In this document: in pieces, positions 16,096-24,295 of the stretch | How positions within the stretch are numbered: the stretch's first letter is position 1 | Layout: every line of letters starts with the position of its first letter | Assembly: GCF_016786355.1 (NCBI RefSeq) | Contig: NZ_JADWYX010000025.1 | Location: 19,540-77,302 of the forward strand | Reading direction: 5' to 3' | DNA from: Frankia sp. AgB1.9 | GTDB lineage: Bacteria; Actinomycetota; Actinomycetes; Frankiales; Frankiaceae | Length of the DNA: 57,763 nt | The notes under the pieces: generated by a model | Seen by the model: only the letters and a program-made list of their open reading frames with translations | Databases searched by the model: none | Told to the model about the DNA's origin: nothing | Translations under genes and position numbers: made by a program

Positions 16096-17259
16096 GTGGC
16101 GGCGAAGGTCGTCATCGAGGCCGACGGCGGGTCGCGGGGCAACCCCGGTCCGGCCGGCTACGGCGCCCTCGTGCGGGACGCCGACAGCGGCGCCCTGCTG
16201 GCCGAGCGGGCCGGCGCGATCGGCGTCGCCACCAACAACGTCGCCGAGTACCAGGGGCTGATCGCCGGGCTGCGGGCCGCGGCCGAGGTCGCGCCGGACG
16301 CCGACGTCGAGGTCCGGATGGACTCGAAGCTCGTCGTCGAGCAGATGAGCGGCCGGTGGAAGATCAAGCACCCGGCGATGCGGCCGCTGGCCGCCGAGGC
16401 GGCCGAGCTCGTCGCCGCCCGGCCGGCCCCGGTCCGCTACCGGTGGATTCCGCGCGAGCGCAACAAGGACGCGGACCGGCTGGCCAACGAGGCGATGGAC
16501 GCTGCGGCCGCTGGCCGCACCTGGGAGCCGTCGACGCCGCAGTCCCCCGATCCGGCTCCGGTCGAGACCCCGGCCACGCGCCGGCCGACCGGCTGGGTCG
16601 CGCCGGCGCCGGCGACCTGGACGGTGCTGCTGCGCCACGGGCAGACGAAGGTGTCGGTCGAGAAGCGGTTCGGCGGCCTGGTCGACGCGCCACTCACCGA
16701 GGTCGGTCTGGCCCAGGCCGCGGCGGCGGGTGCCCGGCTGCGCGGCGAGGCGTTCGACGCCGTCATCACCTCACCGCTGCGCCGGGCCCGCCGGACCGCC
16801 GAGGCGGCGCTGCCCGGCCTGGTCCCGGCGGCGGGGCGCGACGAGGTGGAGTTCGTCGTCGACGAGCAGTTGCGGGAGACCGACTTCGGGGCGTGGGAGG
16901 GGCTGACGTTCGCCGAGGCGCGGGAACGCCACCCGGACGAGCTGTCCGCGTGGCTGGCCGACCCGGCCGTCCCGCCGCCCGGCGGGGAGAGCCTCGCGGC
17001 GACGATCGAACGGGTCCGGCTCGCGCTCGACCGGCACCGGGCCGAGCGCCCCGGCGGCCGGCTGCTCGTCGTCACCCACATGGGGCCGATCAAGTCGGCC
17101 GCGTCGCTGGCGCTGGCCGCCGGCCCCGCTGTCTTCTACCGGCTGCATCTGGGCCTGGCGTCGCTGACGACGATCGCCTGGTACGCGGACGGACCGGCCG
17201 TCCTGCACGCCTTCAACGACGTGAGCCACCTGCCGGGCGCCTCGCTGGCCGGCGAGTAG
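16096..17259 (+). CDS. Bifunctional RNase H / histidine phosphatase
   Basis: A 387-residue fusion as in Mycobacterium Rv2228c. Residues 1-140 are an RNase H type I domain: Asp10 in VIEADGGSRGNPGP, Glu51 in NNVAEYQGL, Asp76 in VRMDSKLVVEQ and Asp126 in ERNKDADRLANEAMD give the four acidic ligands. A Pro-rich linker leads to a phosphoglycerate-mutase-like phosphatase (175-387) with catalytic His181 in LLRHGQTKVS, ETDFGAWEG and the second His in VVTHMGP. The first domain removes RNA from RNA/DNA hybrids; the second resembles CobC-type alpha-ribazole phosphatase. The GTG start follows the previous stop immediately. Confidence 0.93.
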   Translation: MAAKVVIEADGGSRGNPGPAGYGALVRDADSGALLAERAGAIGVATNNVAEYQGLIAGLRAAAEVAPDADVEVRMDSKLVVEQMSGRWKIKHPAMRPLAAEAAELVAARPAPVRYRWIPRERNKDADRLANEAMDAAAAGRTWEPSTPQSPDPAPVETPATRRPTGWVAPAPATWTVLLRHGQTKVSVEKRFGGLVDAPLTEVGLAQAAAAGARLRGEAFDAVITSPLRRARRTAEAALPGLVPAAGRDEVEFVVDEQLRETDFGAWEGLTFAEARERHPDELSAWLADPAVPPPGGESLAATIERVRLALDRHRAERPGGRLLVVTHMGPIKSAASLALAAGPAVFYRLHLGLASLTTIAWYADGPAVLHAFNDVSHLPGASLAGE

Positions 17260-17264
17260 CTCGC

Positions 17265-17759
17265 TCAGCCCGTGGCCGCGTCGGGAGGCTCGTAGCCGGG
17301 CGCGTCCCAGGGAAGGCCCTGGCCGGTGCGGTCGTCGTCGCCGTGGTGGGCGTCGTGGTCCAGCCGGCTGAGCCAGGCCCGCACGAAGATCAGCTCAAGG
17401 TCGCCGAGCGTCGCGAGGACCTCGGGGGGCGGCGCTGCCTCGTAGACGCCGACGACGTAGGGCAGCGCGGCGATCCGCGGCGCGTCGGCGACCGGCAGCT
17501 CGACGAGGACCAGCCGGGGCGCGTACTCGTGGTGGACCGGGACGACCTCGCCGAGTGCCTCCAGCGCGGTCAGCGGCCGGGTCGGCGGGGGCGGCGGCGC
17601 GTACGCCGGCCGCGGGCCGACCGGTGGGACGGGGACCGGCGGCGGCGGGGCGCCCGGGCCGGGCGGTGTCCCGCTGCCCGGGGCGAGGACGACCAGCAGC
17701 TCCACCGGCTCGCACCCGGTGGGCGAGTCGTGCGCGCCGTCGGTCGTCTGGCCGGTCAC
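17265..17759 (-). CDS. Hypothetical protein, Pro-rich with conserved C-terminal part
   Basis: About 164 residues, not recognised. After a short acidic start comes VELLVVLAPGSG, then a Pro-rich stretch (about residues 35-65) and a compact C-terminal region containing EYAPRLVLVELPVADAPRIAALPYVVGVYEA, which reads like a small alpha/beta domain. I chose the GTG at 17759 because GGAGG lies about ten bases upstream; the open frame continues further but overlaps the region upstream of the LON gene. Convergent with the RNase H gene, five bases apart. Confidence 0.55.
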   Translation of the reverse strand: MTGQTTDGAHDSPTGCEPVELLVVLAPGSGTPPGPGAPPPPVPVPPVGPRPAYAPPPPPTRPLTALEALGEVVPVHHEYAPRLVLVELPVADAPRIAALPYVVGVYEAAPPPEVLATLGDLELIFVRAWLSRLDHDAHHGDDDRTGQGLPWDAPGYEPPDAATG

Positions 17760-17994
17760 GAGACGCCACCTCCCCCAACGCCACGGTAGCGCGCCGCACC
17801 GGCCGCCGGAACTGTCCGATGCCGGGCAGCCGATGACAGATCCGACAAACTTGACAGCGGATCGTAGCAGCACCGCGACACAGCGGTCATCGCCGGCTCG
17901 CCGCCGTGCGACCGGGGCCGCGAGCCTGGTCATGGCCGGGGCACACAGGTGGTCGCGGTGCGACGATGGGCACCGAGGGACGGAGGCGACGACG

Positions 17995-18774
17995 GTGACG
18001 GACGATCCCACCGACGCGGGCGGCGCGGCGGGCGACGACCCGACAGACGGCGGCGCGACGGGCGGCGAAGCGGTGCCGCGCCCAGCGGCGAACGAACCGC
18101 CGACCGAGCGGCTGGCGCTCTTCCCGCTGGGGACCGTGCTGCTGCCCGGCCTGCTGCTGCCGCTGCAGATCTTCGAGCCGCGCTACCGGGAGCTCGTCGG
18201 GGAGCTGCTGGAGCTGCCCGACGACGCGCCCCGCCAGTTCGGCGTGGTCGCGATCAAGCTCGGTCGGGAGGTCGGCGCGCAGACCCCCGAGCTGTACCGG
18301 GTCGGCTGCACCGCGCTGGTACGCCGGGCGGAGCTCCTGCCGGACGGCCGGTACTCGCTGCGGACCGTCGGCGAACGCCGGTTCGTGCTGCGCTCCGTCG
18401 ACGCCGAGAGCCGGCCCTACCTCGTCGGCGACGTCACCTACCTGGCCGACGACAGCGGCGACGCCCAGGCCGCCGCGGCCCTGGTGCCGGTGGTCCAGGG
18501 CCTGCTGCGCGACTACACCGCGAAGCTCGCGGAGAACAAGGCCCTCGACATCGAGCTGCCCGACCTGCCCGAAGACCCGGTGACGCTGTCGTATCTGGTC
18601 GCGGCCGCCGTGGTCCCCGACATCGCGCGGCGCCAGGAGCTGCTGGAGGCCCCGAACGCCCTGAGCCGGCTGCGCGCCGAGCAGTCCCTGCTGCGCCGCG
18701 AGCTGGGCCTGCTGAACTCGATCACGACCGTCGCCAGCCCCAACCTGACCCGCATCCCTCCCAGCCTCAACTAG
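17995..18774 (+). CDS. LON-substrate-binding-domain protein (no protease domain)
   Basis: A 259-residue stand-alone LON N-terminal (ATP-dependent protease La substrate-binding) domain protein. After an acidic Gly/Asp-rich leader (1-35), LALFPLGTVLLPGLLLPLQIFEPRYREL is the domain signature, followed by FGVVAIKLGREVG, GRYSLRTVGERRFVLRSV and a helical C-terminal part. No AAA or serine-protease region is present, so it probably acts as a binding or adaptor protein; this stand-alone form is common in actinobacteria. The GTG start has GGAGG about nine bases upstream. Confidence 0.88.
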   Translation: MTDDPTDAGGAAGDDPTDGGATGGEAVPRPAANEPPTERLALFPLGTVLLPGLLLPLQIFEPRYRELVGELLELPDDAPRQFGVVAIKLGREVGAQTPELYRVGCTALVRRAELLPDGRYSLRTVGERRFVLRSVDAESRPYLVGDVTYLADDSGDAQAAAALVPVVQGLLRDYTAKLAENKALDIELPDLPEDPVTLSYLVAAAVVPDIARRQELLEAPNALSRLRAEQSLLRRELGLLNSITTVASPNLTRIPPSLN

Positions 18775-18805
18775 GCTCGGCGCCCCCGGGTCTCTCGCGG
18801 CCGCG

Positions 18806-19168
18806 TCAGTCGCGTAGAAGCTCGGCCAGGACCTCGGCCTCGCTGATCTCGGGCCGCCGGGTCGCGGTGAGCAGCGTCAACGTCGCGCCCCGCGCCAGCT
18901 CGCGCAGGTGCGCCAGCGCGTCGGCCCGCTCGGGCTCCGCCAGCTCCTGGCGGTAGCGGCGGCCGAACTCCTCGAAGCGCTCCGGGTCATGGGCGTACCA
19001 GGTGCGCAGCTCGGTGGACGGGGCGACCTGTTTGCACCACTCGTCCAGGCTCGCCCCGGCCTTGGCCAGCCCACGCGGCCAGAGCCGGTCGACCAGGACG
19101 CGGGTGCCGTCGGTCTTCGCCGGCGCCTCGTAGGCGCGCCGCACCTGCACCTTCGCCGATGTGCCCAT
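18806..19168 (-). CDS. DUF488 family protein
   Basis: A 120-residue DUF488 protein. The diagnostic pattern DGTRVLVDRLWPRGLAKAGASLDEWCKQVAPS, the middle WYAHDPERFEEFGRRYRQEL and the end GATLTLLTATRRPEISEAEVLAELL are all present. The family is uncharacterised; a conserved acidic and Cys pattern has suggested nucleic-acid or metal binding, not shown. ATG 19168 has GGGGGAG about five bases upstream. Convergent with the LON-domain gene, 31 bases apart. Confidence 0.88.
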   Translation of the reverse strand: MGTSAKVQVRRAYEAPAKTDGTRVLVDRLWPRGLAKAGASLDEWCKQVAPSTELRTWYAHDPERFEEFGRRYRQELAEPERADALAHLRELARGATLTLLTATRRPEISEAEVLAELLRD

Positions 19169-19285
19169 CGCCGCTCCCCCACCGCGCGTGCCGTCACGTC
19201 GCCTGCCGACGACGTCGTCCCGCCACCGGCGTCGCACGACCTTCCTACGACCTTCCTACCCCGCTGGCCGCGTCTTGCGTCAATC

Positions 19286-19313
19286 TAGCCACCTGGCTAT
19301 AGTCGCCTGACTA
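19286..19313. promoter_or_regulatory. Two abutting 14-base palindromes upstream of the catabolic operon
   Basis: TAGCCACCTGGCTA (19286-19299) is followed without a gap by TAGTCGCCTGACTA (19300-19313). Both are perfect dyads around CC or GCCT centres and share the consensus TAG-Y-C-R-CCTG-R-CTA. They end 17 bases before the ATG of the amidohydrolase and overlap the place expected for its promoter. They look like a tandem repressor operator; no regulator gene adjoins. Confidence 0.65.
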
Positions 19314-19330
19314 GAGAGGGAGGAACGCCG

Positions 19331-20485
19331 ATGTTGCCCGAGTCCACCAAGATCCTCTCAGCCGACGACCACCTCATCGAGCCCGCGCACCTGTGGGTCG
19401 ACCGCGTACCGGCGAAGTTCCGCGACGACTGCCCGCGCATCGTCGAGGTCGACGGCCGCCAGGCCTGGCGCTACGAGGGCGAGCTCACCTACATCCCGAT
19501 GGGCTCGTGCCGCCCGCTGCCCGGCTTCTCCGAGGCCGGCTACCCGCCGGCGCCGGGCACCGCGCGTTTCGACGAGATCCGGCCCGGCTGCTACGACCCG
19601 GACGCGCGGCTGGCCGACATGGACATCGACGGTGTGTGGGGCCAGCTCTGCTTCCCCAACTACGCGCGCTTCGCCGGGCACCGGTTCTTCCTCAACGTCT
19701 CCGACCACGAGCTGGCCCAGGCCTGCCTGCGCACCTACAACGACTACCTGCTCGACGAATGGTGCGCGACGGACCGCGACCGGCTTTATGGGGCGGCGAT
19801 TCTCCCCCTGAACGACCTCGACGCGGCGGTCGCCGAGCTGAAGCGGGTGCTCGCGAAGGGCGCCCGAACGGTGGCGTTCTCGGAGAACCCGACCGTCCTC
19901 GGCCTGCCATCCGTGCACACCGACCACTGGGACCCGCTGTGGGCCGTGGCCGACGACGCGGGCATCCCGATCTGCATGCACATCGGCTCGTCGTCGCGGC
20001 TGCTGACCACGTCGGCGGACGCACCGCCGCCGGTACTCGTCTCGCTGATCGGGCTGAACTCGATGATGGCCTGCGTCGACTGGCTGTTCAGCGGAATCCT
20101 GGAGCGATTCCCACGGCTGAAGGTGATGCTCTCCGAGGGCGGCGCCGGGTGGGTCCCCTACATCCTGGAGCGGGCCGAGAAGGCGTTCCACGACAACCGG
20201 ATCAGCACGGACATCACGATCGGCCAGGCGGGAATCAAGGACTCCCGGCCGCCGCGTGAGGTCTTCGCCCGGCACATGTACGCCTGCCTCGTCGACGAAC
20301 GGTTCGCGCTGCGCAGCCTCGGCGACGTGCCCGTCGACAACCTGCTGTTCGAGGGCGACTACCCGCACGGCGACGGCCTGTGGCCGAACAACCGCGCCTA
20401 CCTCGAGAAGACGCTCGCCGACGTTCCCGCCGAGGACGCCGTGAAGATCGCCGAAGGCAACCTGCGCGCGCTGCTGCGGCTCTGA
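19331..20485 (+). CDS. Amidohydrolase family 2 (ACMSD-like metal enzyme)
   Basis: A 384-residue TIM-barrel amidohydrolase of the ACMS-decarboxylase-like group. Residues 10-20 hold SADDHLIEP, with an unusual D-D-H in place of the more common D-x-H; the barrel continues with ICMHIGSSS (metal His), MLSEGGAGWVPYILERAEKAF and LLFEGDYPHGDGLWPNN (catalytic/metal Asp). Members decarboxylate or hydrolyse aromatic or enol carboxylates using Zn or Mn. GGGAGG lies ten bases before the ATG. It opens a seven-gene run and sits directly behind the double palindrome, so it is probably the first gene of the operon. Confidence 0.88.
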   Translation: MLPESTKILSADDHLIEPAHLWVDRVPAKFRDDCPRIVEVDGRQAWRYEGELTYIPMGSCRPLPGFSEAGYPPAPGTARFDEIRPGCYDPDARLADMDIDGVWGQLCFPNYARFAGHRFFLNVSDHELAQACLRTYNDYLLDEWCATDRDRLYGAAILPLNDLDAAVAELKRVLAKGARTVAFSENPTVLGLPSVHTDHWDPLWAVADDAGIPICMHIGSSSRLLTTSADAPPPVLVSLIGLNSMMACVDWLFSGILERFPRLKVMLSEGGAGWVPYILERAEKAFHDNRISTDITIGQAGIKDSRPPREVFARHMYACLVDERFALRSLGDVPVDNLLFEGDYPHGDGLWPNNRAYLEKTLADVPAEDAVKIAEGNLRALLRL

Positions 20486-20583
20486 CGACCCGCGCCGCCG
20501 CGCGGCCAGCGGCAGGCACCAGCCGACAGCCCACGAACGACGACCGGGCCCAGGAAACACGCGCCCTTAGAAAACGGAGTGCC

Positions 20584-21798
20584 ATGCCCTACGACCTGCT
20601 CTCCGGAGTACGCGTGGTGGAGGCGTCGATGTACGCCTTCGCACCGTCCGCCGGAGCGGTGCTCGCCGACTGGGGCGCCGACGTCATCAAGGTCGTGCCG
20701 CCCGGCACGCTCGACCCGATGAACGGCAACCCGATCGCCGGCCTGCCGGACCGTGAGGTCGGCGTCGCCTTCATGTGGGAGATCACCAACCGGGGGAAGC
20801 GCTGCGTCGGCGTCGACCAGCGCACCCCCGACGGCCAGGCGGTCCTGGCGACGCTGGTCCGCTCGGCGGACGTGTTCATCACCAACCTGCTGCCCGACGC
20901 CCGGCGCCGGTTCCGCATCGACGTCGACGACCTGACCGCCGTGCGCCCGGGCCTCGTCTACGCCCGGGCGAGCGGGCACGGCCCACGGGGGCCGGAGCGC
21001 GACGCGGGCGGCTTCGACCACACCGACTTCTGGGCCCGCACCGGCATGGCGCAGGCCGCGAGCCAGGTCAGCGACGAGTTCGTCCCGCAGCCCGGCCCGG
21101 CGCTCGGCGACCTCGCGTCCGGCGCCTTCCTCGCCGGCGGGATCGCGGCGGCCCTGTTCCGCAGGGAACGGACCGGCAAGGGCGCGGTGGTCGACGTCTC
21201 GCTGCTGTCCTCCGGGCTGTGGATGTTCTCCCCCGGCGTCGTCGCGAGCCAGCTTTACGACATCGACGCGATTCCCCGCAACCGCCACCTGGCGTTGCCG
21301 AACCCGTTCGTCGCCGCCTACCAGACCCGTGACCACCGGCTGGTCTACCTCTCCGGCATCCAGACCGAGAAACATGTCGTCGAGTTCTTCCAGGCGGTCG
21401 ACCGGGCCGACGTCCTCACCGACCCCAGGTTCGCGACCGCCGCGGCCCGGGCCGCGAACGCGCCGGCCTGCATCGCCGTCCTCGACGAGATCTTCGCCGG
21501 GCAGGGGCTGGCGTACTGGGCCGAACTGCTCGGGCGGCTCGCGACGCCGTGGTCGCTGGTGCAGACCGCCCGGGAGGCGGCGAACGACCCGCAGGCCCTG
21601 GCGAACAGCTTCGTCACGACCGTCAAGAAGGAGTCCGGCGAATACCCGCTGGTGGCGAGCCCCGCGCAGTTCGACGACGCGCCACCGGCACTCTCGCCGG
21701 CCCCCGGGCACGGCGAGCACACCGAGGACGTCCTGCTCGAACACGGCTACACCTGGGACGACATCCTGCGCCTCAAGGAATCAGGCGCCGTCCTCTAG
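20584..21798 (+). CDS. Class III CoA transferase (CaiB/BaiF family)
   Basis: A 404-residue family III CoA transferase. It shows the N-terminal LLSGVRVVEASMYAFAPSAGAVLADWGADVIKV signature, the middle SADVFITNLLPDARRRF segment, and the catalytic Asp, most likely Asp176 in ALGDLASGAFLAGGIAAALFRRERTGKG, matching Asp169 of formyl-CoA transferase. It would move CoA between carboxylic acids, presumably activating the substrate or product of the neighbouring amidohydrolase. Start chosen at the ATG following an AGAAAACGGAG stretch. Lies 98 bases after the amidohydrolase. Confidence 0.9.
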   Translation: MPYDLLSGVRVVEASMYAFAPSAGAVLADWGADVIKVVPPGTLDPMNGNPIAGLPDREVGVAFMWEITNRGKRCVGVDQRTPDGQAVLATLVRSADVFITNLLPDARRRFRIDVDDLTAVRPGLVYARASGHGPRGPERDAGGFDHTDFWARTGMAQAASQVSDEFVPQPGPALGDLASGAFLAGGIAAALFRRERTGKGAVVDVSLLSSGLWMFSPGVVASQLYDIDAIPRNRHLALPNPFVAAYQTRDHRLVYLSGIQTEKHVVEFFQAVDRADVLTDPRFATAAARAANAPACIAVLDEIFAGQGLAYWAELLGRLATPWSLVQTAREAANDPQALANSFVTTVKKESGEYPLVASPAQFDDAPPALSPAPGHGEHTEDVLLEHGYTWDDILRLKESGAVL

Positions 21799-21884
21799 TT
21801 CGGTTACCGGAAACTCGTCGCCCGATTTCCCGGCCCTGCCATGCCGTTTTCCGGGTGACAGCAGACAAACAGGGAGGCTTTCTG

Positions 21885-23246
21885 ATGGGCAGGACCCGAA
21901 GACTCGCGTCACTCACCGTCGCTGGAATCTTCTTAGTCACCGCCGCCGCCGCGTGCGGCGGCAGTGGCACCACCTCCCCGAAGGCCACCGGGGCGGCCAC
22001 GGTGGGGCCGGCGGCGTTCACGCCGGGGCCGGACACGGGCTGGAGCAACAGCGGCATCACCGTCGACCCGGCGAAGCTCGGCTGCGCGAACCCGACCGGG
22101 CCGCAGAACCGGGGCGTGACCGACACCGAGATCAAGGTCGGCGGCCTGATCACCCAGACCAGCTCCAGCGGACCGGTGAACACGGGCATGGACGTCGGCG
22201 CGAAGATCCGCTTCGAGCGCGCCAACGCGGAGGGCGGCGTGAACGGGCGCACGATCACCTACGTCGGCACCCGGGACGACGGCTCCGACCCGACGAGGCT
22301 CATCACGCAGGCCGAGTCCCTGGCCAACGACGGCGTCTTCGCCGCGGTGCCCGCCGTCGCCCGGGCGGGCAACTTCTCGGACGTGTTCTGCAAGACGGAC
22401 ACGCCCTTCTTCGGCTGGGGTGTGAGCGCGGACTACTGCGGTACGGCCCTCGGCTTCGGCATCACCGGCTGCCTGGTCTCCGGCCCCGGCGGCAGCACGA
22501 TCCCGAGCGCGTGGGGCATGGCCGCCCGGTCGATCCTCGGCGGTGACGGGTCCGGCAAGAGCGCGGCCGTCGTCGGCGTCGACCTCGACTCCGCGGTCAA
22601 CGGCGTGAAGCTGTCCGCGAAGGCGATCAAGGCATCCGGGATCACCGTCCCGTATGTCGAGAACCCGGTGCCGGCCTCCGGGCTCAACGACCCGACGGCC
22701 ATCGTGAACGCCCTGATGCACGCCAACCACGGCGCGCCGCCTGACCTGGTCGTCACGATCGTGGACTTCTCACCGGCCATCAAGATCATCGATGCGCTCC
22801 GCGCGGCCGGCTACCAGGGGAAGATCCTCACGCCGCTCGGCTACGACCCGCGGCTGGCCGGTTTCAAGGACCTGGACGGGACCTACACGCTGCTCCAGTG
22901 GGCCCCGGCGGAGAGCGGCTCGGCGGCTGACGACCAGATGCGGGCCGACTTCGCCAGGTACGCCCCCAACGAGCCGATCGGCCTCACCGCGATGGCCGGC
23001 TACTGGTCGGCGGACATGTTCCTCGACGCGGTCAAGAAGACCGGCCGCGACCTCACCGTCGCCAGTCTGCTGAAGACCATGAACGGCGGCGGCTACAGCT
23101 ACAACGTCGCCGGTGCCGTCGCCCAGACCCAGTGGCCGGTCAACCACACGGCGTCCGCCCCCTGCGCCGCGGTGGTCCAGCTCTCCGGCGGCAAGTACCT
23201 CCCGACCGTCAAGCTCTCCTGCACCCCGCTGGTGGCCAACCAGTAG
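21885..23246 (+). CDS. Lipoprotein substrate-binding protein of an ABC transporter
   Basis: A 453-residue Peripla_BP_6 (branched-chain amino acid type) binding protein. The first 28 residues form a signal peptide ending in a lipobox (TAAAAC), so the mature protein is a lipid-anchored extracellular receptor. Then comes TDTEIKVGGLITQTSSSG and GRTITYVGTRDDGSDPTRL, as in the family. Four Cys in the mature part may form disulfides. GGGAGG precedes the ATG. No permease or ATPase gene is nearby, so its transporter partner is elsewhere. A strong hairpin follows it. Confidence 0.9.
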   Translation: MGRTRRLASLTVAGIFLVTAAAACGGSGTTSPKATGAATVGPAAFTPGPDTGWSNSGITVDPAKLGCANPTGPQNRGVTDTEIKVGGLITQTSSSGPVNTGMDVGAKIRFERANAEGGVNGRTITYVGTRDDGSDPTRLITQAESLANDGVFAAVPAVARAGNFSDVFCKTDTPFFGWGVSADYCGTALGFGITGCLVSGPGGSTIPSAWGMAARSILGGDGSGKSAAVVGVDLDSAVNGVKLSAKAIKASGITVPYVENPVPASGLNDPTAIVNALMHANHGAPPDLVVTIVDFSPAIKIIDALRAAGYQGKILTPLGYDPRLAGFKDLDGTYTLLQWAPAESGSAADDQMRADFARYAPNEPIGLTAMAGYWSADMFLDAVKKTGRDLTVASLLKTMNGGGYSYNVAGAVAQTQWPVNHTASAPCAAVVQLSGGKYLPTVKLSCTPLVANQ

Positions 23247-23269
23247 CCCAGGCCAGCGGCGTGGCCACA

Positions 23270-23302
23270 CCCTGGGGTCGGGACACGGTCCCGGCCCCAG
23301 GG
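23270..23302 (+). terminator. Strong hairpin after the binding-protein gene, inside the operon
   Basis: CCCTGGGGTCGGGAC (23270-23284) pairs with GTCCCGGCCCCAGGG (23288-23302), a 15-base stem with one mismatch (T opposite G, a wobble in RNA) and a three-base loop. No U tract follows. It may end part of the transcription or protect the 3' end of the abundant binding-protein message while letting some read-through reach the LLM gene. Confidence 0.7.
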
Positions 23303-23326
23303 CAGGAAGACAAGGGAGGGCAGCGC

Positions 23327-24295
23327 ATGACCGAGCTGGACGAGGCGACGCGACAGGCCAGGACGGTTCTCGCGGCCGACCGGGTGAGCTTAGGCTGCGT
23401 CGCCCCACGGACCCGGGCCGGTGTCGCGGCCGCCGAGGCAGCCGGCGCCGAGGCGCTGTGGGTCGGCGGCCATGTCGCGTCGCCGAACGGCGGCCCGGAG
23501 GCGCTGGCCTGGCTCGCCCGGCTCAGCGCGCAGGCCGAGCGGGCGGTGGTCGGGACCGCGGTACTGCTGCTGCCGCTCTACCAGCCCGCGATCGTCGCGA
23601 AGCAACTCGCTGACCTCGACGTGGCCACCGGCGGGCGCCTCGCCCTCGGTGTCGGCGTGGGCGGCGAGTACCCGGCCGAGTTCGACGCCTGCGGGGTACC
23701 GCTCGCCGGCCGGGGGCGGCGCACCGACGAGGCGATCGGCCTGGTCCGCGAGCTGTGGACGGGTGAGCCGGTGACCTGGGACGGCCCGCTGTTCCCGATG
23801 AAGGGAGTGCGGATGGCTCCGGCGCCGAGCCAGCCGGGCGGGCCTCCGGTCCTCGTCGCCGGCCGGGCGCCCGTCGCGATGCGTCGCGCCGCCCGGCTCG
23901 GGGACGGCTGGATGCCGTACCTCTACTCGGCCGAGCGGTACGCCCGCTCGGTCGCGACGGTCCGGGCCGAGGCCGCGGCGGTCGGCCGGGACCTCGACGG
24001 GTTCACCTGGGCCGCCTACCTGCCGTTTGTCATCGACGACGACGGCGAACGGGCCCGCCGCCGGGCGGCCGAGTTCCTCGGCGGCACCTACCGGCAGGAC
24101 TTCGCGGCGATGATCGACCGCGTCGCGGTCGCGGGGACCCCCGAGCAGGTCGAGGCACGCCTCGGCGAGTACATCGCGGCCGGCGCGCGCCATCTCGCGC
24201 TGCTGCCGGCCACCCGGGACGGAGGAGAAGACATGGTCTTACAGGCCCTGACGGATCTCGCGCCGCGGCTGCGCGCCGCCGGAGCGAGGTCATGA
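23327..24295 (+). CDS. LLM-class flavin-dependent oxidoreductase
   Basis: A 322-residue luciferase-like (bacterial luciferase fold) oxidoreductase, using FMN or F420. Evidence: AERAVVGTAVLLLPLYQPAIVAKQLADLDVATGGRLALGVGVGG, then EAIGLVRELWTGEPVTWDGPLFP and PVLVAGRAPVAMRRAARLGDGWMPY, the classical barrel landmarks. A monooxygenase or dehydrogenase step in the same catabolic pathway is plausible. AAGGGAGGG lies just upstream of the ATG. The stop overlaps the next start by four bases (ATGA), so the phosphotransferase-like gene is translationally coupled. Confidence 0.9.
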   Translation: MTELDEATRQARTVLAADRVSLGCVAPRTRAGVAAAEAAGAEALWVGGHVASPNGGPEALAWLARLSAQAERAVVGTAVLLLPLYQPAIVAKQLADLDVATGGRLALGVGVGGEYPAEFDACGVPLAGRGRRTDEAIGLVRELWTGEPVTWDGPLFPMKGVRMAPAPSQPGGPPVLVAGRAPVAMRRAARLGDGWMPYLYSAERYARSVATVRAEAAAVGRDLDGFTWAAYLPFVIDDDGERARRRAAEFLGGTYRQDFAAMIDRVAVAGTPEQVEARLGEYIAAGARHLALLPATRDGGEDMVLQALTDLAPRLRAAGARS

